Shown: positions 1 to 8,788, counted from the first letter of the stretch. The stretch: DNA of 64,000 bases from Williamsia sp. 1135 (GCF_002095395.1 NZ_MJEI01000076.1:1-64000); one strand, 5' to 3'. Made by a program: numbers and translations. Notes: generated from the sequence alone by a model not told the origin.

Positions 1-1510
1 CGAACAGTACAGACGCCACCAGCGGGTGGGTCATGAACTTCGAGAACGGACTGTGCAGGAGCGCCAGAATCCATTCCCGGGGTCCCGGCGGTGCGCCGCG
101 CCCGGCCGGTGCCAACGCTCTGAGCGCCAAGGTGACCGGACCACCGAGTACGAGAAGCACCGGCACCAGCATCGACAGCACCATGTGCGCGATCATGTGC
201 ATGCTGAACAGCGCAGGGGCGTATTTGCCCAGCCCGGACGACGTGGCGAACAACAGCGCCGCACAGCCCAGCATCCAGGCGATCGTGCGGCCGATCGGCC
301 ACGCGTCGCCGCGACGACGGAGCCTGATCACTCCCCGCAGATAGACGACGGCCATCGCGATCGCCAAGGTTCCGAACAACAGGTCGAAGCGCCAATCGGT
401 CAGCAGGCTCCCGAAGGTCGGCGCTTCGTCGATCCGATATCCGAGCACGAGTTCGGCGGCCGGCATGTCCGCCGGGTTGACGTTGGCAGGCGGCGGAGTA
501 CGCGAGAGACCGACTGCGATACCGAAGGTCGCCGCAAACACGAGTAGCTCGACGAATGCGAATCTGACGAACGGCTTACGCTCGTCGCCGCCGGTCAAGG
601 CCGGGATGGTCGTGCGACGATGCCAGGCGCCGAACCCGCCGAGGATCACCAACGCGGAGAGTTTGGCGAGCACCAGTTGCCCGTACGTCTCGGTGAAGAG
701 TTGATCGATGTGCACGCGAACGAGAGCGTTGATGACACCGCTGGCGCCGACGACGATGAAGCACCAGAAAGCCACCCGCGAATATCGCCGGGCCGCGAGC
801 GCGGTGAACTGCCCGCCCCCGCGTGCGTAGGCCAGCAGAGCGAACAGGCCACCCATCCACAGGCAGGCGCCGACGATGTGCAGGATCAGGCTGTTGGTGG
901 CGACATCGTGACTTCCGCCGGTCGAAGAATGCCCCGCGATGGCTATCGGCATCAGCGTCAGCAACGCCAAAGGCAAAGTGATGAGGGTCCAGGTCCATCG
1001 CAACGCGATCCGGGCGACGATTGCGCAGATCAGAGCGAAGATCGCCGTCCACAACCATGATCGCGCGTCGGCCACCTGGTCGAAGGCGGTGGTCATGCGG
1101 TCGACAGTCAGGGTCTCCGACAACGGGAAGCCGGACGCATCTGAGATGGTCAGCGGGATCATGAGCAGTGCCGCGATCGCCCAGACCAACGCTCCCACCG
1201 ATGCGAACCGGATTGCGCGGTACCCGCCGACGTCGAGAATCCCGTCGGATTGCGGCGGAACGAAGAACGCTGCGAACAGCGCCCCGCCCACGGCCACCAC
1301 GGCACCGATCTCGCCGATCGTCTGCACGGTGGGCAGCCCGTAGCGTGTCAGCGCGCCCGGGTCACCGACGCCGGCCAGGTCCAGTGCCTTGCTCGCGGAG
1401 ATGGCAGTGACAGCAATGGCGACGGCGGCCGCAACCCAGGCCAGCACCCAGCCGATGCTCGCCGCGGCGCTACGGCGGATGTCGATCGAATCGGCGCTCG
1501 GCGTACTCAC
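1..1510 (-). CDS. CopD/CtaG fusion membrane protein (partial)
   Basis: Only the N-terminal part is present; the gene runs off the window at position 1. Reading the minus strand from the GTG at 1510 gives a polytopic membrane protein. The first half (through roughly residue 290) resembles CopD copper-resistance proteins, with the conserved GHSSTGGSH and LHIVGACLWMGGL segments. The second half resembles the CtaG/caa3 oxidase assembly domain, with histidine-rich helices (SMHMIAHMVLSML). Such two-domain proteins occur in mycobacteria and relatives and are linked to copper handling and cytochrome oxidase assembly at the plasma membrane. The start is supported by a TACCCT box (1517-1522) six bases upstream, a leaderless arrangement. 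The function assignment is by family resemblance only. Confidence 0.85.
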   Translation of the reverse strand, partial: MSTPSADSIDIRRSAAASIGWVLAWVAAAVAIAVTAISASKALDLAGVGDPGALTRYGLPTVQTIGEIGAVVAVGGALFAAFFVPPQSDGILDVGGYRAIRFASVGALVWAIAALLMIPLTISDASGFPLSETLTVDRMTTAFDQVADARSWLWTAIFALICAIVARIALRWTWTLITLPLALLTLMPIAIAGHSSTGGSHDVATNSLILHIVGACLWMGGLFALLAYARGGGQFTALAARRYSRVAFWCFIVVGASGVINALVRVHIDQLFTETYGQLVLAKLSALVILGGFGAWHRRTTIPALTGGDERKPFVRFAFVELLVFAATFGIAVGLSRTPPPANVNPADMPAAELVLGYRIDEAPTFGSLLTDWRFDLLFGTLAIAMAVVYLRGVIRLRRRGDAWPIGRTIAWMLGCAALLFATSSGLGKYAPALFSMHMIAHMVLSMLVPVLLVLGGPVTLALRALAPAGRGAPPGPREWILALLHSPFSKFMTHPLVASVLF

Positions 1511-1522
1511 TCTTTCAGGGTA
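1508..1522 (-). promoter_or_regulatory. leaderless -10 box of CopD/CtaG gene
   Basis: TACCCT on the minus strand (1517-1522), then GAAAGA, then the GTG start. It fits the TANNNT plus 6-7 bases pattern seen at fifteen genes in this window. Confidence 0.5.
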
Positions 1523-1600
1523 GGCACCGCGCCGGTGTGACTTGCGTCCGCCCGCTCGAGCCGGGGCCGATATACTCACTCGCGCCGGTTGCACCGGCAT

Positions 1601-1677
1601 GCCTCCGTAGCTCAGGTGGATAGAGCAAGAGCCTTCTAATCTCTAGGTCGCAGGTTCGAGTCCTGCCGGGGGCACCA
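1601..1677 (+). tRNA. tRNA-Arg (UCU anticodon)
   Basis: A full cloverleaf can be folded. The acceptor stem GCCTCCG pairs with CGGGGGC (one G-U). The D arm is GCTC/GAGC, the anticodon loop is CTTCTAA giving anticodon TCT, and the T arm contains GGTTCGAGTCC. The discriminator A is at 1674 and CCA is encoded at 1675-1677. Confidence 0.95.
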
Positions 1678-1764
1678 CGTTTTGGTGACTACGTTCCGAG
1701 ATCGGGACGCTGATCGGCCTGCGGGTATACCGTCGAGTGTGACGTCCACCACACGGTGGTTGCC

Positions 1765-2164
1765 ATGCAACTGTGGAGACAAGGCCACTTCGTCGAGCGC
1801 CTGACGTTCGACGACAATCTGACCCTGTTCTTCAACGGTCACCACGAGCTGGTGTTGTGGGTGGCCGTTCTCACTCACCTCACCACCGGTCGGCGGGCGC
1901 GGCATCGACCATGACGACATCGATCCCGCACAGGTGATTCCCGAGCAGCGCCCCATTTTCACCATGCTCGGCCACCACTGCGACGTAGCCGAGTGCGACG
2001 ATCATGGCGCACTACATCTCGAGTTCGGTGACGGCAGCTCCATCGACCTTCCCACCGACCCGAACCGCCCATCCTGGGAACTGTTCGCCAAGCGCCGCGG
2101 CTACGCCACCTGTGAACGGACCGACGAGGTCCGCATCATCGAGCACCATCACGCGGTGTCCTGA
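1765..2164 (+). pseudogene. frameshifted DUF6188-like small protein gene
   Basis: Two overlapping frames together look like one protein. Frame 1 starts at ATG 1765 (MQLWRQGHFVERLTFDDN...) and stops at 1912-1914. Frame 2 is open from 1823 to the TGA at 2164 and contains GIDHDDIDPAQV and LHLEFGDGSSIDLP. The pattern of an N-terminal LTFDDNLTLFF strand, a central acidic 'IDPxx' turn and a C-terminal DGSSIDLP strand plus WELF is what I recall of actinobacterial DUF6188 proteins. A shift of frame around 1850-1870 would join them into about 130 residues. There is no good ribosome site for frame 2 alone. It is likely a pseudogene or a sequencing error. The family name is moderately certain; the frame break is seen directly. 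Confidence 0.5.
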
Positions 2165-2248
2165 CCGCCGACCCTTTTGCGCCCGCGAGCTGTCACACCC
2201 CTGATCTACACTTCGAACAAAGATTCGATCTGAACATCGGGGGGCGGC

Positions 2249-3565
2249 ATGATCGGCATACAAGAGGTATCCCTGCTGCGAACGCAGTTGCAAGAGTTGG
2301 ACTTCGACGTATCGCCGACGGAGTCAGTTGAACAGCTCACGGCCCTCGAAGAACTCAAGGCATCGTGTGCGGCGGCGCAAGCCGGCGCGGTCATGAATCT
2401 GAATGTCAAACGCCGCGCAGAGCATCGCGCCCAGGGACTTCCGGAGAACAAGGTCGGAATGGGAGTGGCCTCAGAGGTCGGACTCGCCGCGCGCGTCTCA
2501 CCCAGCCGTGGGAGTCGGATGCTGGGCTTCGCCCGCGCCCTGGTCGACGAGATGCCCCACACGATGGCCGCGCTCCGATCCGGCCTGCTCTCGGAATGGC
2601 GCGCCACCATTCTCGTCAGGGAAACCGCGTACCTCGACCTCACCGACCGACAGGCCATCGACGCGGAACTGTGCCGCGATCCAGCTGCCCTCCACGGGAT
2701 CGGGGACAAGAGACTCGAGGCGCGAGCGAAAGCCCTGGCGTATGAGCTCGATCCACACGCAGTGGTCGCCCGGGTCGGCAAAGCCGAGAAAGACCGCAGG
2801 GTCACCTCACGCCCCGCACCTGATTGCATGGCCTCGGTCACCGCCTTGCTGCCAGTCGCCAAAGGAGTCGGGGTGGTCGCTGCGCTACGCCGTGCCGCCG
2901 ACCTCCACACCGCCGAGGGGGATGGACGCTCGCGAGATCAGATCATGGCCGACGTCCTGTTCGAGCGAGTCACCGGATGCACCGCAGTCGACGGACCTCC
3001 CGTCACGGTGAACCTGGTGTTGTCGGACTCTGCGCTGATGGGCAAGACGAACGGCGCGGCACATGTCCAGGACTACGGACCCATCCCTGCCGAGATCGCG
3101 CGCCAACTCATCGCCACCGCCGCCGGGCGCGACACCGAACTCGCGTTGCGTCGGCTCTACGCCCGACCTGCAACAGGCGCCCTGGTCGCGATGGAATCAG
3201 TCGCGCGCACGTTCCCCAAAGCCCTCGCACTTCTGATCCAGCTTCGTGACCAAACCTGCCGAACACCGTTCTGCGACGCTCCGATCCGACATATCGACCA
3301 CGTCGAACCACACGCTCGCGGCGGTCCGACCACGGGCGAGAACGGCCAGGGCCTGTGTGAACGATGCAATCACGCCAAACAGTCACCGGGTTGGCATTCC
3401 GAGGGCAAGTCGCCAGGGGGTGGCCGACACTCGGTGACCGTCACCACCCCGACCGGCCATCGGCACACATCGGTGGCCCCACCGGTGAGCGTCAGATCGT
3501 CAACGCGAACCAGGTCATCGGCCAGCCGGGTCGAGGCCCAGCTGCATGACCTGGTCGCCGCGTAG
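2249..3565 (+). CDS. DUF222/HNH endonuclease ('13E12' repeat family)
   Basis: This is a 438-residue protein of the actinobacterial 13E12 family. The N-terminal three quarters are a helical DUF222 domain. The C-terminal part (about residues 330-375) carries an HNH signature: CRTPFC, then HIDHVEPHARGG, then N-GQGLCERCNHAK. The two CxxC pairs would bind a structural zinc, and IDH with the later N and H forms the nuclease core. A purine-rich GGGGGG lies seven bases before the ATG. These genes are multicopy and spread among mycobacteria, Gordonia and nocardiae, where a mobile or homing origin has been suggested but no precise role is established. No terminal repeats were seen here. The tail after the HNH is Ser/Thr/Arg-rich and probably disordered. 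Confidence 0.88.
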   Translation: MIGIQEVSLLRTQLQELDFDVSPTESVEQLTALEELKASCAAAQAGAVMNLNVKRRAEHRAQGLPENKVGMGVASEVGLAARVSPSRGSRMLGFARALVDEMPHTMAALRSGLLSEWRATILVRETAYLDLTDRQAIDAELCRDPAALHGIGDKRLEARAKALAYELDPHAVVARVGKAEKDRRVTSRPAPDCMASVTALLPVAKGVGVVAALRRAADLHTAEGDGRSRDQIMADVLFERVTGCTAVDGPPVTVNLVLSDSALMGKTNGAAHVQDYGPIPAEIARQLIATAAGRDTELALRRLYARPATGALVAMESVARTFPKALALLIQLRDQTCRTPFCDAPIRHIDHVEPHARGGPTTGENGQGLCERCNHAKQSPGWHSEGKSPGGGRHSVTVTTPTGHRHTSVAPPVSVRSSTRTRSSASRVEAQLHDLVAA

Positions 3566-3579
3566 GAGTAACCGATCGG

Positions 3580-3628
3580 ACTATGCACTCCGGGCATATG
3601 AACACTGTTGCATAGTGCCCTGTTGCAT
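3580..3628. promoter_or_regulatory. candidate PadR operator
   Basis: A perfect inverted repeat, ACTATGCA (3580-3587) and TGCATAGT (3609-3616), lies just upstream of the PadR gene. A 9-base direct repeat CTGTTGCAT occurs at 3605-3613 and 3620-3628, overlapping the right arm and reaching the -10 box. PadR proteins commonly bind dyads at their own promoters, so autoregulation is a reasonable inference. Confidence 0.4.
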
Positions 3629-3631
3629 TGG

Positions 3632-3646
3632 TATGGTGCTGCCGTG
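3632..3646 (+). promoter_or_regulatory. leaderless -10 box of padR-type gene
   Basis: TATGGT (3632-3637), then GCTGCC, then GTG at 3644. This supports the GTG as the true start and places the promoter inside the repeat cluster. Confidence 0.5.
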
Positions 3647-4201
3647 GCCCTCGAACACGCGATCATGACCTCGCTGGCAGAGCGACCCGGGACCGGTTAC
3701 GAGATCGGTCAGCAATTCACCCGGTCGATCGGCCACTTCTGGTCTGCCACCCATCAGCAGATCTACCGAACGCTCAAAAAGCTGCACGCCGATGGATTGG
3801 TCAGTTACGAATCGGTCGCGCAAGACGGAAGGCCGGACAAGAAGGTCTACACGTTGTCCGCGGAAGGCCTTGTGGCTCTGCGGGAATGGGTCAGCTCCCC
3901 TACCGAACCCCGCCAGTTACGCGACGAATTGGGCGTGAAGATCCGCGCCGCCGAAGCCGCCGATCTCCCCGATCTCATCGCCGAACTACGGCGTCACCGC
4001 GCACTCCACGAAGAGCGCCTGCGCCTCTACCAAGAATTCGAGAAAGACGACTACCCCGATCCCGATTCCCTGAATCTGCGCAAGCTCAAGCAGTACCTCG
4101 TGTTGCGCGGCGGCGTGCGCATCGAGGCCGGATTCATCGAGTGGTGCGACGAAGTGATCGGCGCACTCGAGAGTGTTGTCAGCCGAACGCCTGAAGTCTG
4201 A
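3644..4201 (+). CDS. PadR family transcriptional regulator
   Basis: This 185-residue protein starts MALEHAIMTSLAERPGTGYE, the typical PadR opening. The winged helix follows (IGHFWSATHQQIYRTLKKL, DGLVSYE, GRPDKKVYTLSAEG), then a C-terminal Vir-type helical dimerisation part (about residues 90-185). I chose GTG 3644 over upstream starts because it begins exactly at the family's N terminus and has a -10 box six bases before it. PadR proteins are mostly repressors responding to phenolic or lipophilic ligands. The FadH-type reductase begins 39 bases downstream on the same strand, so it is the probable target or operon partner. The ligand is unknown. Confidence 0.9.
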   Translation: MALEHAIMTSLAERPGTGYEIGQQFTRSIGHFWSATHQQIYRTLKKLHADGLVSYESVAQDGRPDKKVYTLSAEGLVALREWVSSPTEPRQLRDELGVKIRAAEAADLPDLIAELRRHRALHEERLRLYQEFEKDDYPDPDSLNLRKLKQYLVLRGGVRIEAGFIEWCDEVIGALESVVSRTPEV

Positions 4202-4240
4202 ACATCGCGGCCAGCCCCCGCGGACGAAGAAAGGTCTCAC

Positions 4241-6286
4241 ATGACTAGTCCATACCCGAAGTTGTTCGAACCGTTGACGATCAACAAGGTCGAACTGAAG
4301 AACCGCGTCATCATGGGTTCGATGCACACCGGCCTCGAGGACCGGATCTGGGACGTCGACAAACTCGCCGCCTATTACGCCGAGCGCGCTCGCGGCGGAG
4401 CGGGACTCATCATCACCGGCGGCATCGCCCCGACCCGCGCCGGCCTGCTCATGCCATTCGGCGGCAAACTGACCAACAAGATCGACGTGATCCGGCATCG
4501 CCGGCTGACCAACGCCGTGCACAAAGAAGACGGCAAGATCGCGATGCAGGTCCTCTATGCCGGCCGTTACGGGTACACGCCGTTCAAGTTCGGTGTGAGC
4601 TGGGAGAAGTCACCGGTTCACCCGTTCCAGCCGATCAAGATGACCAACGCGATCATCAAACATGCAATCTGGTCGTTCGGCCGTTGCGCGAAGCTCGCGC
4701 AGGACGCAGGTTACGACGGCATCGAGATCATGGGCGGCGAGGGCTACCTGCTGAACACCTTCCTGTGCACTCGTACCAACAATCGCACCGACAAATGGGG
4801 CGGCAACACCGAGAATCGCCAGCGAATCGTCGTCGAGATCGTCAAAGAGATCCGCAAGCGAGTCGGACCCGACTTCATGGTCATCATGCGCCAGTCCATC
4901 GCCGATCTGGTCAAGGACGGCCAGACGTGGGACGAGATCGCCCTGCTCGCACGCAAACTCGAGCAACACGGTGTCGACGCCATCAACACCGACATCGGCT
5001 GGCACGAGGCGCAGGTCCCGACCATCGTCACTTCGGTCCCGCGCGGTGCCTTCGTCAGCTACACCGAGCGACTTCGCGAAGAGGTGTCGATACCGTTGAT
5101 CGCCTCCAACCGCATCAACACCCCCGAACTCGGCGAGCAGATCCTCGAAGGCGGCCGGGTGGATGCCATCTCGATGGCGCGGCCGCTGCTGGCCGACCCA
5201 GAGTTCGCGAACAAGGCCAAAGAGGGCCGTGGCGACGAGATCAACACCTGCATCGCCTGCAACCAGGCCTGCCTCGACCATGCGTTCGTCGGTAAGAAGG
5301 TGTCGTGCCTGCTCAACCCGCGGGCAGGCCGCGAGACCACACTCACCCTCGGCCTCACCAAGCGGTCCAAGCGGGTCGCGGTCGTCGGAGCGGGTCCGGC
5401 CGGACTCGCCGCTGCAGTCTCCGCCGCGAAACGCGGGCACGAAGTCCATCTCTACGAAGCAGGTCCGAGCATCGGGGGTCAGTTCTCGATCGCCGCTCGA
5501 ATCCCGGGCAAAGAAGAGTTCTCCGAGACCATTCGGTACTTCACCACCGCACTGACGGTCACAGGAGTGCAAGTTCACCTCAACACGTGGGCGAGCGCCG
5601 ATGACCTCATCGCGCAGAAGTTCGACGACGTCGTCGTCGCCACCGGCGTGACGCCGCGCATGCCCGACATCCCGGGTATCGATCACCCCAAGGTGCTCTC
5701 CTACGCCGAAGCGGTTCTGGGGCACAAGGAAATCGGTAAGACCGTCGCCGTCATCGGCGCCGGGGGTATCGGCTTCGACGTCACGGAGTTCTTGACGGTC
5801 GACGACTCCCCCACCCTGAACATCAAGGAGTGGGAGCACGAATGGGGCATCACCGACGATCTGACCGTCCCCGGTTTCGTCGGTAGACCACGACCCACCC
5901 CCGCCGTTCGCACGGTGTTCTTGGTGCAGCGCAAACCCGGCCGCCAGGGTAAGACACTCGGCAAGACATCAGGTTGGGTGCACCGTGCGACCGTGAAGAT
6001 GAAGGGCGTGGAACAGATCTCGGGTGCCAGCTACGACAAGATCGACGACGCAGGTCTGCACCTGAGCTTCGCGCCCAAGGAAGAGGGTGGCGAGCGCATC
6101 CACCGAATTCTCGACGTCGAGACCGTGGTGGTCTGCGCAGGTCAGGAATCGGTGCGCGATCTCGTCGATCCGTTGACTCTGGGCGGCGTCAACACCCACG
6201 TCATCGGCGGGGCCGACGTCGCCGCAGAACTCGACGCGAAGCGCGCGATCCGCCAGGGAACCGAGGTCGCGGCGAGTATCGTCTGA
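4241..6286 (+). CDS. fadH: NADH:flavin oxidoreductase / 2,4-dienoyl-CoA reductase, FadH type
   Basis: A 681-residue protein with the domain order of FadH. An Old-Yellow-Enzyme TIM barrel binds FMN (residues 1 to about 335). A 4Fe-4S cluster motif follows with Cys337, Cys340, Cys344 and Cys356. Next come two Rossmann regions, VAVVGAGPAGLAAA near residue 380 (FAD) and VAVIGAGGIGFDV near 505 (NAD(P)H). The family moves electrons from NAD(P)H through FAD and Fe-S to FMN, reducing conjugated double bonds during oxidation of unsaturated fatty acids. Related members act on steroid or aromatic enoyl substrates, so the substrate here is open. A GAAAGG ribosome site precedes the ATG. The gene follows padR by 39 bases and ends at a strong hairpin. 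Confidence 0.9.
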   Translation: MTSPYPKLFEPLTINKVELKNRVIMGSMHTGLEDRIWDVDKLAAYYAERARGGAGLIITGGIAPTRAGLLMPFGGKLTNKIDVIRHRRLTNAVHKEDGKIAMQVLYAGRYGYTPFKFGVSWEKSPVHPFQPIKMTNAIIKHAIWSFGRCAKLAQDAGYDGIEIMGGEGYLLNTFLCTRTNNRTDKWGGNTENRQRIVVEIVKEIRKRVGPDFMVIMRQSIADLVKDGQTWDEIALLARKLEQHGVDAINTDIGWHEAQVPTIVTSVPRGAFVSYTERLREEVSIPLIASNRINTPELGEQILEGGRVDAISMARPLLADPEFANKAKEGRGDEINTCIACNQACLDHAFVGKKVSCLLNPRAGRETTLTLGLTKRSKRVAVVGAGPAGLAAAVSAAKRGHEVHLYEAGPSIGGQFSIAARIPGKEEFSETIRYFTTALTVTGVQVHLNTWASADDLIAQKFDDVVVATGVTPRMPDIPGIDHPKVLSYAEAVLGHKEIGKTVAVIGAGGIGFDVTEFLTVDDSPTLNIKEWEHEWGITDDLTVPGFVGRPRPTPAVRTVFLVQRKPGRQGKTLGKTSGWVHRATVKMKGVEQISGASYDKIDDAGLHLSFAPKEEGGERIHRILDVETVVVCAGQESVRDLVDPLTLGGVNTHVIGGADVAAELDAKRAIRQGTEVAASIV

Positions 6287-6310
6287 TTCCGCTGACAGAG
6301 GGCCATCAGG

Positions 6311-6347
6311 AGGCCTCCGAGGCAGATACCCCTCGGAGGCCTTCTCC
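6311..6347 (+). terminator. hairpin terminator after fadH
   Basis: A perfect 12-bp stem, AGGCCTCCGAGG (6311-6322) with CCTCGGAGGCCT (6331-6342), has an 8-base loop and is followed by TCTCC. It lies 24 bases after the fadH stop. The U tract is weak, as is usual in actinobacteria. Confidence 0.75.
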
Positions 6348-6365
6348 AGCGCATGCACGGCCGGT

Positions 6366-6381
6366 TACGATCTGCGCCATG
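6366..6381 (+). promoter_or_regulatory. leaderless -10 box of cmrA
   Basis: TACGAT (6366-6371), CTGCGCC, then ATG at 6379. Confidence 0.5.
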
Positions 6382-7182
6382 GGTATTCCAGCACCGTCAT
6401 CGTCGGCCAGGGCCGTGGTCACCGGGGCCTCATCGGGAATCGGTGAAGCTCTCGCCATCGAATTGGCCCGCCGTGGTCATTCACTGATCCTCGTGGCACG
6501 CCGTGAAGAGATTCTGCTGGCCACCGCCGTCGATCTCGCAGAACAATTCGGCGTCGAGGTCGAGGTGATGGCTACCGACCTGTCTGACCCCGAAGCCACT
6601 GCTGCGCTGTGCGACGTGCTGGCCGGTCGCGAGGTCTCCATCCTGTGCAACAACGCGGGGATTGCCACCTTCGGCCCCCTGGCCGAGCTCGATGCGGAAT
6701 ACGAGCGGGCGCAGGTCCGCCTCAACGCCGTTGCAGTGCACGACCTCACGCTCGCCGTGATTCCTCAGATGGTGAAGCGGGGATCCGGCGGGATCCTGAT
6801 GGTGGGATCGGCAGCAGGAAACATGCCCATTCCCAACAACGCAACGTACGCGGCGTCCAAGGCCTTCGTGAACAGCCTGTCCGAATCCTTGCGCGGCGAG
6901 GTCGCCGCCCACGGTGTCCACGTCACGCTGCTCGCTCCCGGGCCAGTCCGGACCCAGACGCCCACCCCCGAAGAAGCCAGCATCGTCGACCGTGTGGTCC
7001 CAGACTTTCTGTGGAACTCGAGCGAGTATGTCGCGAAGTCGAGCCTCGACGCCCTCGAGCGCAACAAGATGCGCGTTGTCCCGGGCGTGCTGTCGAAGTC
7101 GATGTCTGTCGCCGGCGGCTACATTCCCAGAAACCTGACAGCACCCATCGTCGGCCGGTTCTACCGCAAGTTCGGCGACTGA
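6379..7182 (+). CDS. cmrA: SDR reductase, CmrA-type mycolate reductase
   Basis: This 267-residue classical short-chain dehydrogenase has the cofactor loop VTGASSGIGEA near the N terminus, NNAG near residue 92, a catalytic Ser in GSAAG, and YAASK as the Tyr/Lys pair. The hydrophobic C terminus (GGYIPRNLTAPIVGRFYRKF) is characteristic of the Rv2509 group. Rv2509 (CmrA) reduces the 3-oxo mycolate precursor made by Pks13, the last step in mycolic acid synthesis. Assignment to CmrA rests on length (Rv2509 is about 268 residues) and on the following order HerA-like ATPase then orn, as in Rv2509-Rv2511. The frame is open upstream, but ATG 6379 begins at the family N terminus and has a leaderless promoter. 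Confidence 0.85.
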   Translation: MGIPAPSSSARAVVTGASSGIGEALAIELARRGHSLILVARREEILLATAVDLAEQFGVEVEVMATDLSDPEATAALCDVLAGREVSILCNNAGIATFGPLAELDAEYERAQVRLNAVAVHDLTLAVIPQMVKRGSGGILMVGSAAGNMPIPNNATYAASKAFVNSLSESLRGEVAAHGVHVTLLAPGPVRTQTPTPEEASIVDRVVPDFLWNSSEYVAKSSLDALERNKMRVVPGVLSKSMSVAGGYIPRNLTAPIVGRFYRKFGD

Positions 7183-7183
7183 T

Positions 7184-8722
7184 TCATCGCTTGCGCCGCG
7201 CCGTTCCGAAGATCGACCTCGTGATCTCTCGTCCGGCCGCCGACGCCGCGGAGCGCAGAAAACTCTTCACAGCGGAATTTCCGAGCACCTCCTGCACCAT
7301 CCCGGGCTCTTCCTTCTCCTTCTTCGCCGTCGGGACCGGCGCCGAAGCTTGCGGCGCAGCCTGTTCCACAAGGACTTTCGCGTTCAGCTTCTCGTAGGCG
7401 GATTCCCGGTCGATCGTCGGTCCGTACTTGGCCTGCAGTCCACTCGCCGTTGCGGCTGCCGTGATCGCATCGGGCCCGATGGTGTCCATCAACGACCGCG
7501 GAGCGCGCAGCATCGTCCAGGCCACGGGCGTCGGCGCGCCCTTCTCCGACAGGACGGTCACGATCGCCTCACCGGTGCCGAGCGACGTCAGAGCCTCTTC
7601 GAGGTCGTAGGTCTTGGTGGTCGGATACGTCCGGACCGTCTTGGACAGTGCCTTCTGATCGTCGGGGGTGAAGGCGCGTAGCGCGTGCTGGATCCGGGCA
7701 CCAAGCTGAGAGAGCACCTCGTTGGGGATGTCGGTGGGCTGCTGTGAGCAGAAGAAGACCCCGACGCCTTTCGAGCGGATCAGCTTGACCGTCTGCACCA
7801 CCTGCTCTTCGAATGCCTTCGAGGAGTCGGTGAAAAGCAGGTGGGATTCGTCGAAGATGAACACCAACTTGGGCTTGTCAATGTCGCCGGCTTCGGGCAG
7901 GAACTCGAACAGGTCCGCCAGGATCCACATCAGGAACGTCGAGAACAGCACGGGTCGCGCGGCCTGCTGCCCGAGTTCGAACAACGTGATCACCCCGGTC
8001 CCATCCGCATTCACCCGCAGCAGATCGGAGGGGTCGATCTCCGGCTCACCGAAGAAGGTGTCGCCGCCATCTGCTTCCAGATTGGTCAGCGCCCGCAGGA
8101 TCACCCCTGCCGTCGCCGCAGACACCCCACCGATGCCTTTGAGTTCGGCCTTGCCCTCGTCGCTGAGCAGGTGCGCGATCACCGCCCGCAGATCCTTCAG
8201 ATCGAGCAGCGCCAGGCCCCGCGAGTCCGCCCAGTGAAAGATCAGACCCAGAACCGATTCCTGAGTCGCGTTGAGCCCCAGGACCTTGCTCAGCAGGATC
8301 GGACCGAACGACGTGATCGTGGCTCGGATCGGTACACCGATGCCTTCGGTGCCCAGCGAGACGAACTCCACCGTCGAACCCGCCGGCGTCCAGTCGTCGC
8401 CGGTGTCGGCAGCTCTGGAGGCCACCTTGTCGTTGGTGGTGCCCGGCCGGCTCAGCCCGGAGAGATCCCCTTTGATGTCGGCCATCACCACCGGAACCCC
8501 GGCGGCCGAGAGCTGTTCGGCGATGACCTGGAGTGTCTTGGTCTTGCCGGTGCCGGTCGCCCCGGCAATCAACCCGTGGCGATTCATCATCGCCAGCGGA
8601 ATCCGAACCTTCGCCGACGGATCGGCCATGCCCTCGACGACGACCGTTCCCAGCTCGAGAGCGGCCCCGTCGGTGGCATAACCGGCCGCGATCTCTCGGG
8701 CAGGGGAAACTGGCTCGGTCAC
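7184..8722 (-). CDS. HerA-like (DUF853) ATPase
   Basis: A 512-residue FtsK/HerA-superfamily ATPase similar to Rv2510c. Walker A is GATGTGKTKT near residue 60; Walker B is PKLVFIFDESH near the middle, followed by a sensor-like FFCSQQPTDIP. The C terminus is a basic, Ala-rich tail ending FGTARRKR. DUF853 proteins are predicted DNA-pumping or helicase-type ATPases, but their cellular role in this group is not established. The start is GTG 8722, preceded by GAGAGG at 9-base spacing. A TTG at 8758 is in frame but abuts the -10 box, so it would not be transcribed. The gene converges with cmrA, whose stop lies two bases away, and diverges from orn. Confidence 0.85.
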   Translation of the reverse strand: MTEPVSPAREIAAGYATDGAALELGTVVVEGMADPSAKVRIPLAMMNRHGLIAGATGTGKTKTLQVIAEQLSAAGVPVVMADIKGDLSGLSRPGTTNDKVASRAADTGDDWTPAGSTVEFVSLGTEGIGVPIRATITSFGPILLSKVLGLNATQESVLGLIFHWADSRGLALLDLKDLRAVIAHLLSDEGKAELKGIGGVSAATAGVILRALTNLEADGGDTFFGEPEIDPSDLLRVNADGTGVITLFELGQQAARPVLFSTFLMWILADLFEFLPEAGDIDKPKLVFIFDESHLLFTDSSKAFEEQVVQTVKLIRSKGVGVFFCSQQPTDIPNEVLSQLGARIQHALRAFTPDDQKALSKTVRTYPTTKTYDLEEALTSLGTGEAIVTVLSEKGAPTPVAWTMLRAPRSLMDTIGPDAITAAATASGLQAKYGPTIDRESAYEKLNAKVLVEQAAPQASAPVPTAKKEKEEPGMVQEVLGNSAVKSFLRSAASAAGREITRSIFGTARRKR

Positions 8723-8758
8723 GTGGACGGTCCTCTCGAGAGACTTGTCTGCTGGCAA

Positions 8759-8764
8759 AGACTA
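8759..8764 (-). promoter_or_regulatory. -10 box of HerA-like gene
   Basis: TAGTCT on the minus strand would start transcription near 8751, giving a leader of about 30 bases with the GAGAGG site. It lies back to back with the orn -10 box (8774-8779). Confidence 0.4.
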
Positions 8765-8773
8765 TCGCTGAAC

Positions 8774-8788
8774 TAAGGTGCAAGGGTG
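8774..8788 (+). promoter_or_regulatory. leaderless -10 box of orn
   Basis: TAAGGT (8774-8779), GCAAGG, then GTG at 8786. Confidence 0.5.

Noticed and set aside
1717..1732. GCGGGTATACCGTC similar to the fas palindrome CGGGTATACCCG
   Set aside because: Only one arm is complete and the site lies by a broken gene; a chance match cannot be excluded from two occurrences.
1636..1965. Minus-strand frame ending CPRQDSNLRPRD
   Set aside because: This is the well-known spurious peptide from reading antisense through a tRNA gene (tRNA-Arg at 1601-1677). A similar artefact occurs over tRNA-His.
2249..3565. DUF222/HNH gene as a mobile element
   Set aside because: No terminal inverted repeats, target duplications or recombinase were seen around it; only the family's multicopy nature hints at mobility.
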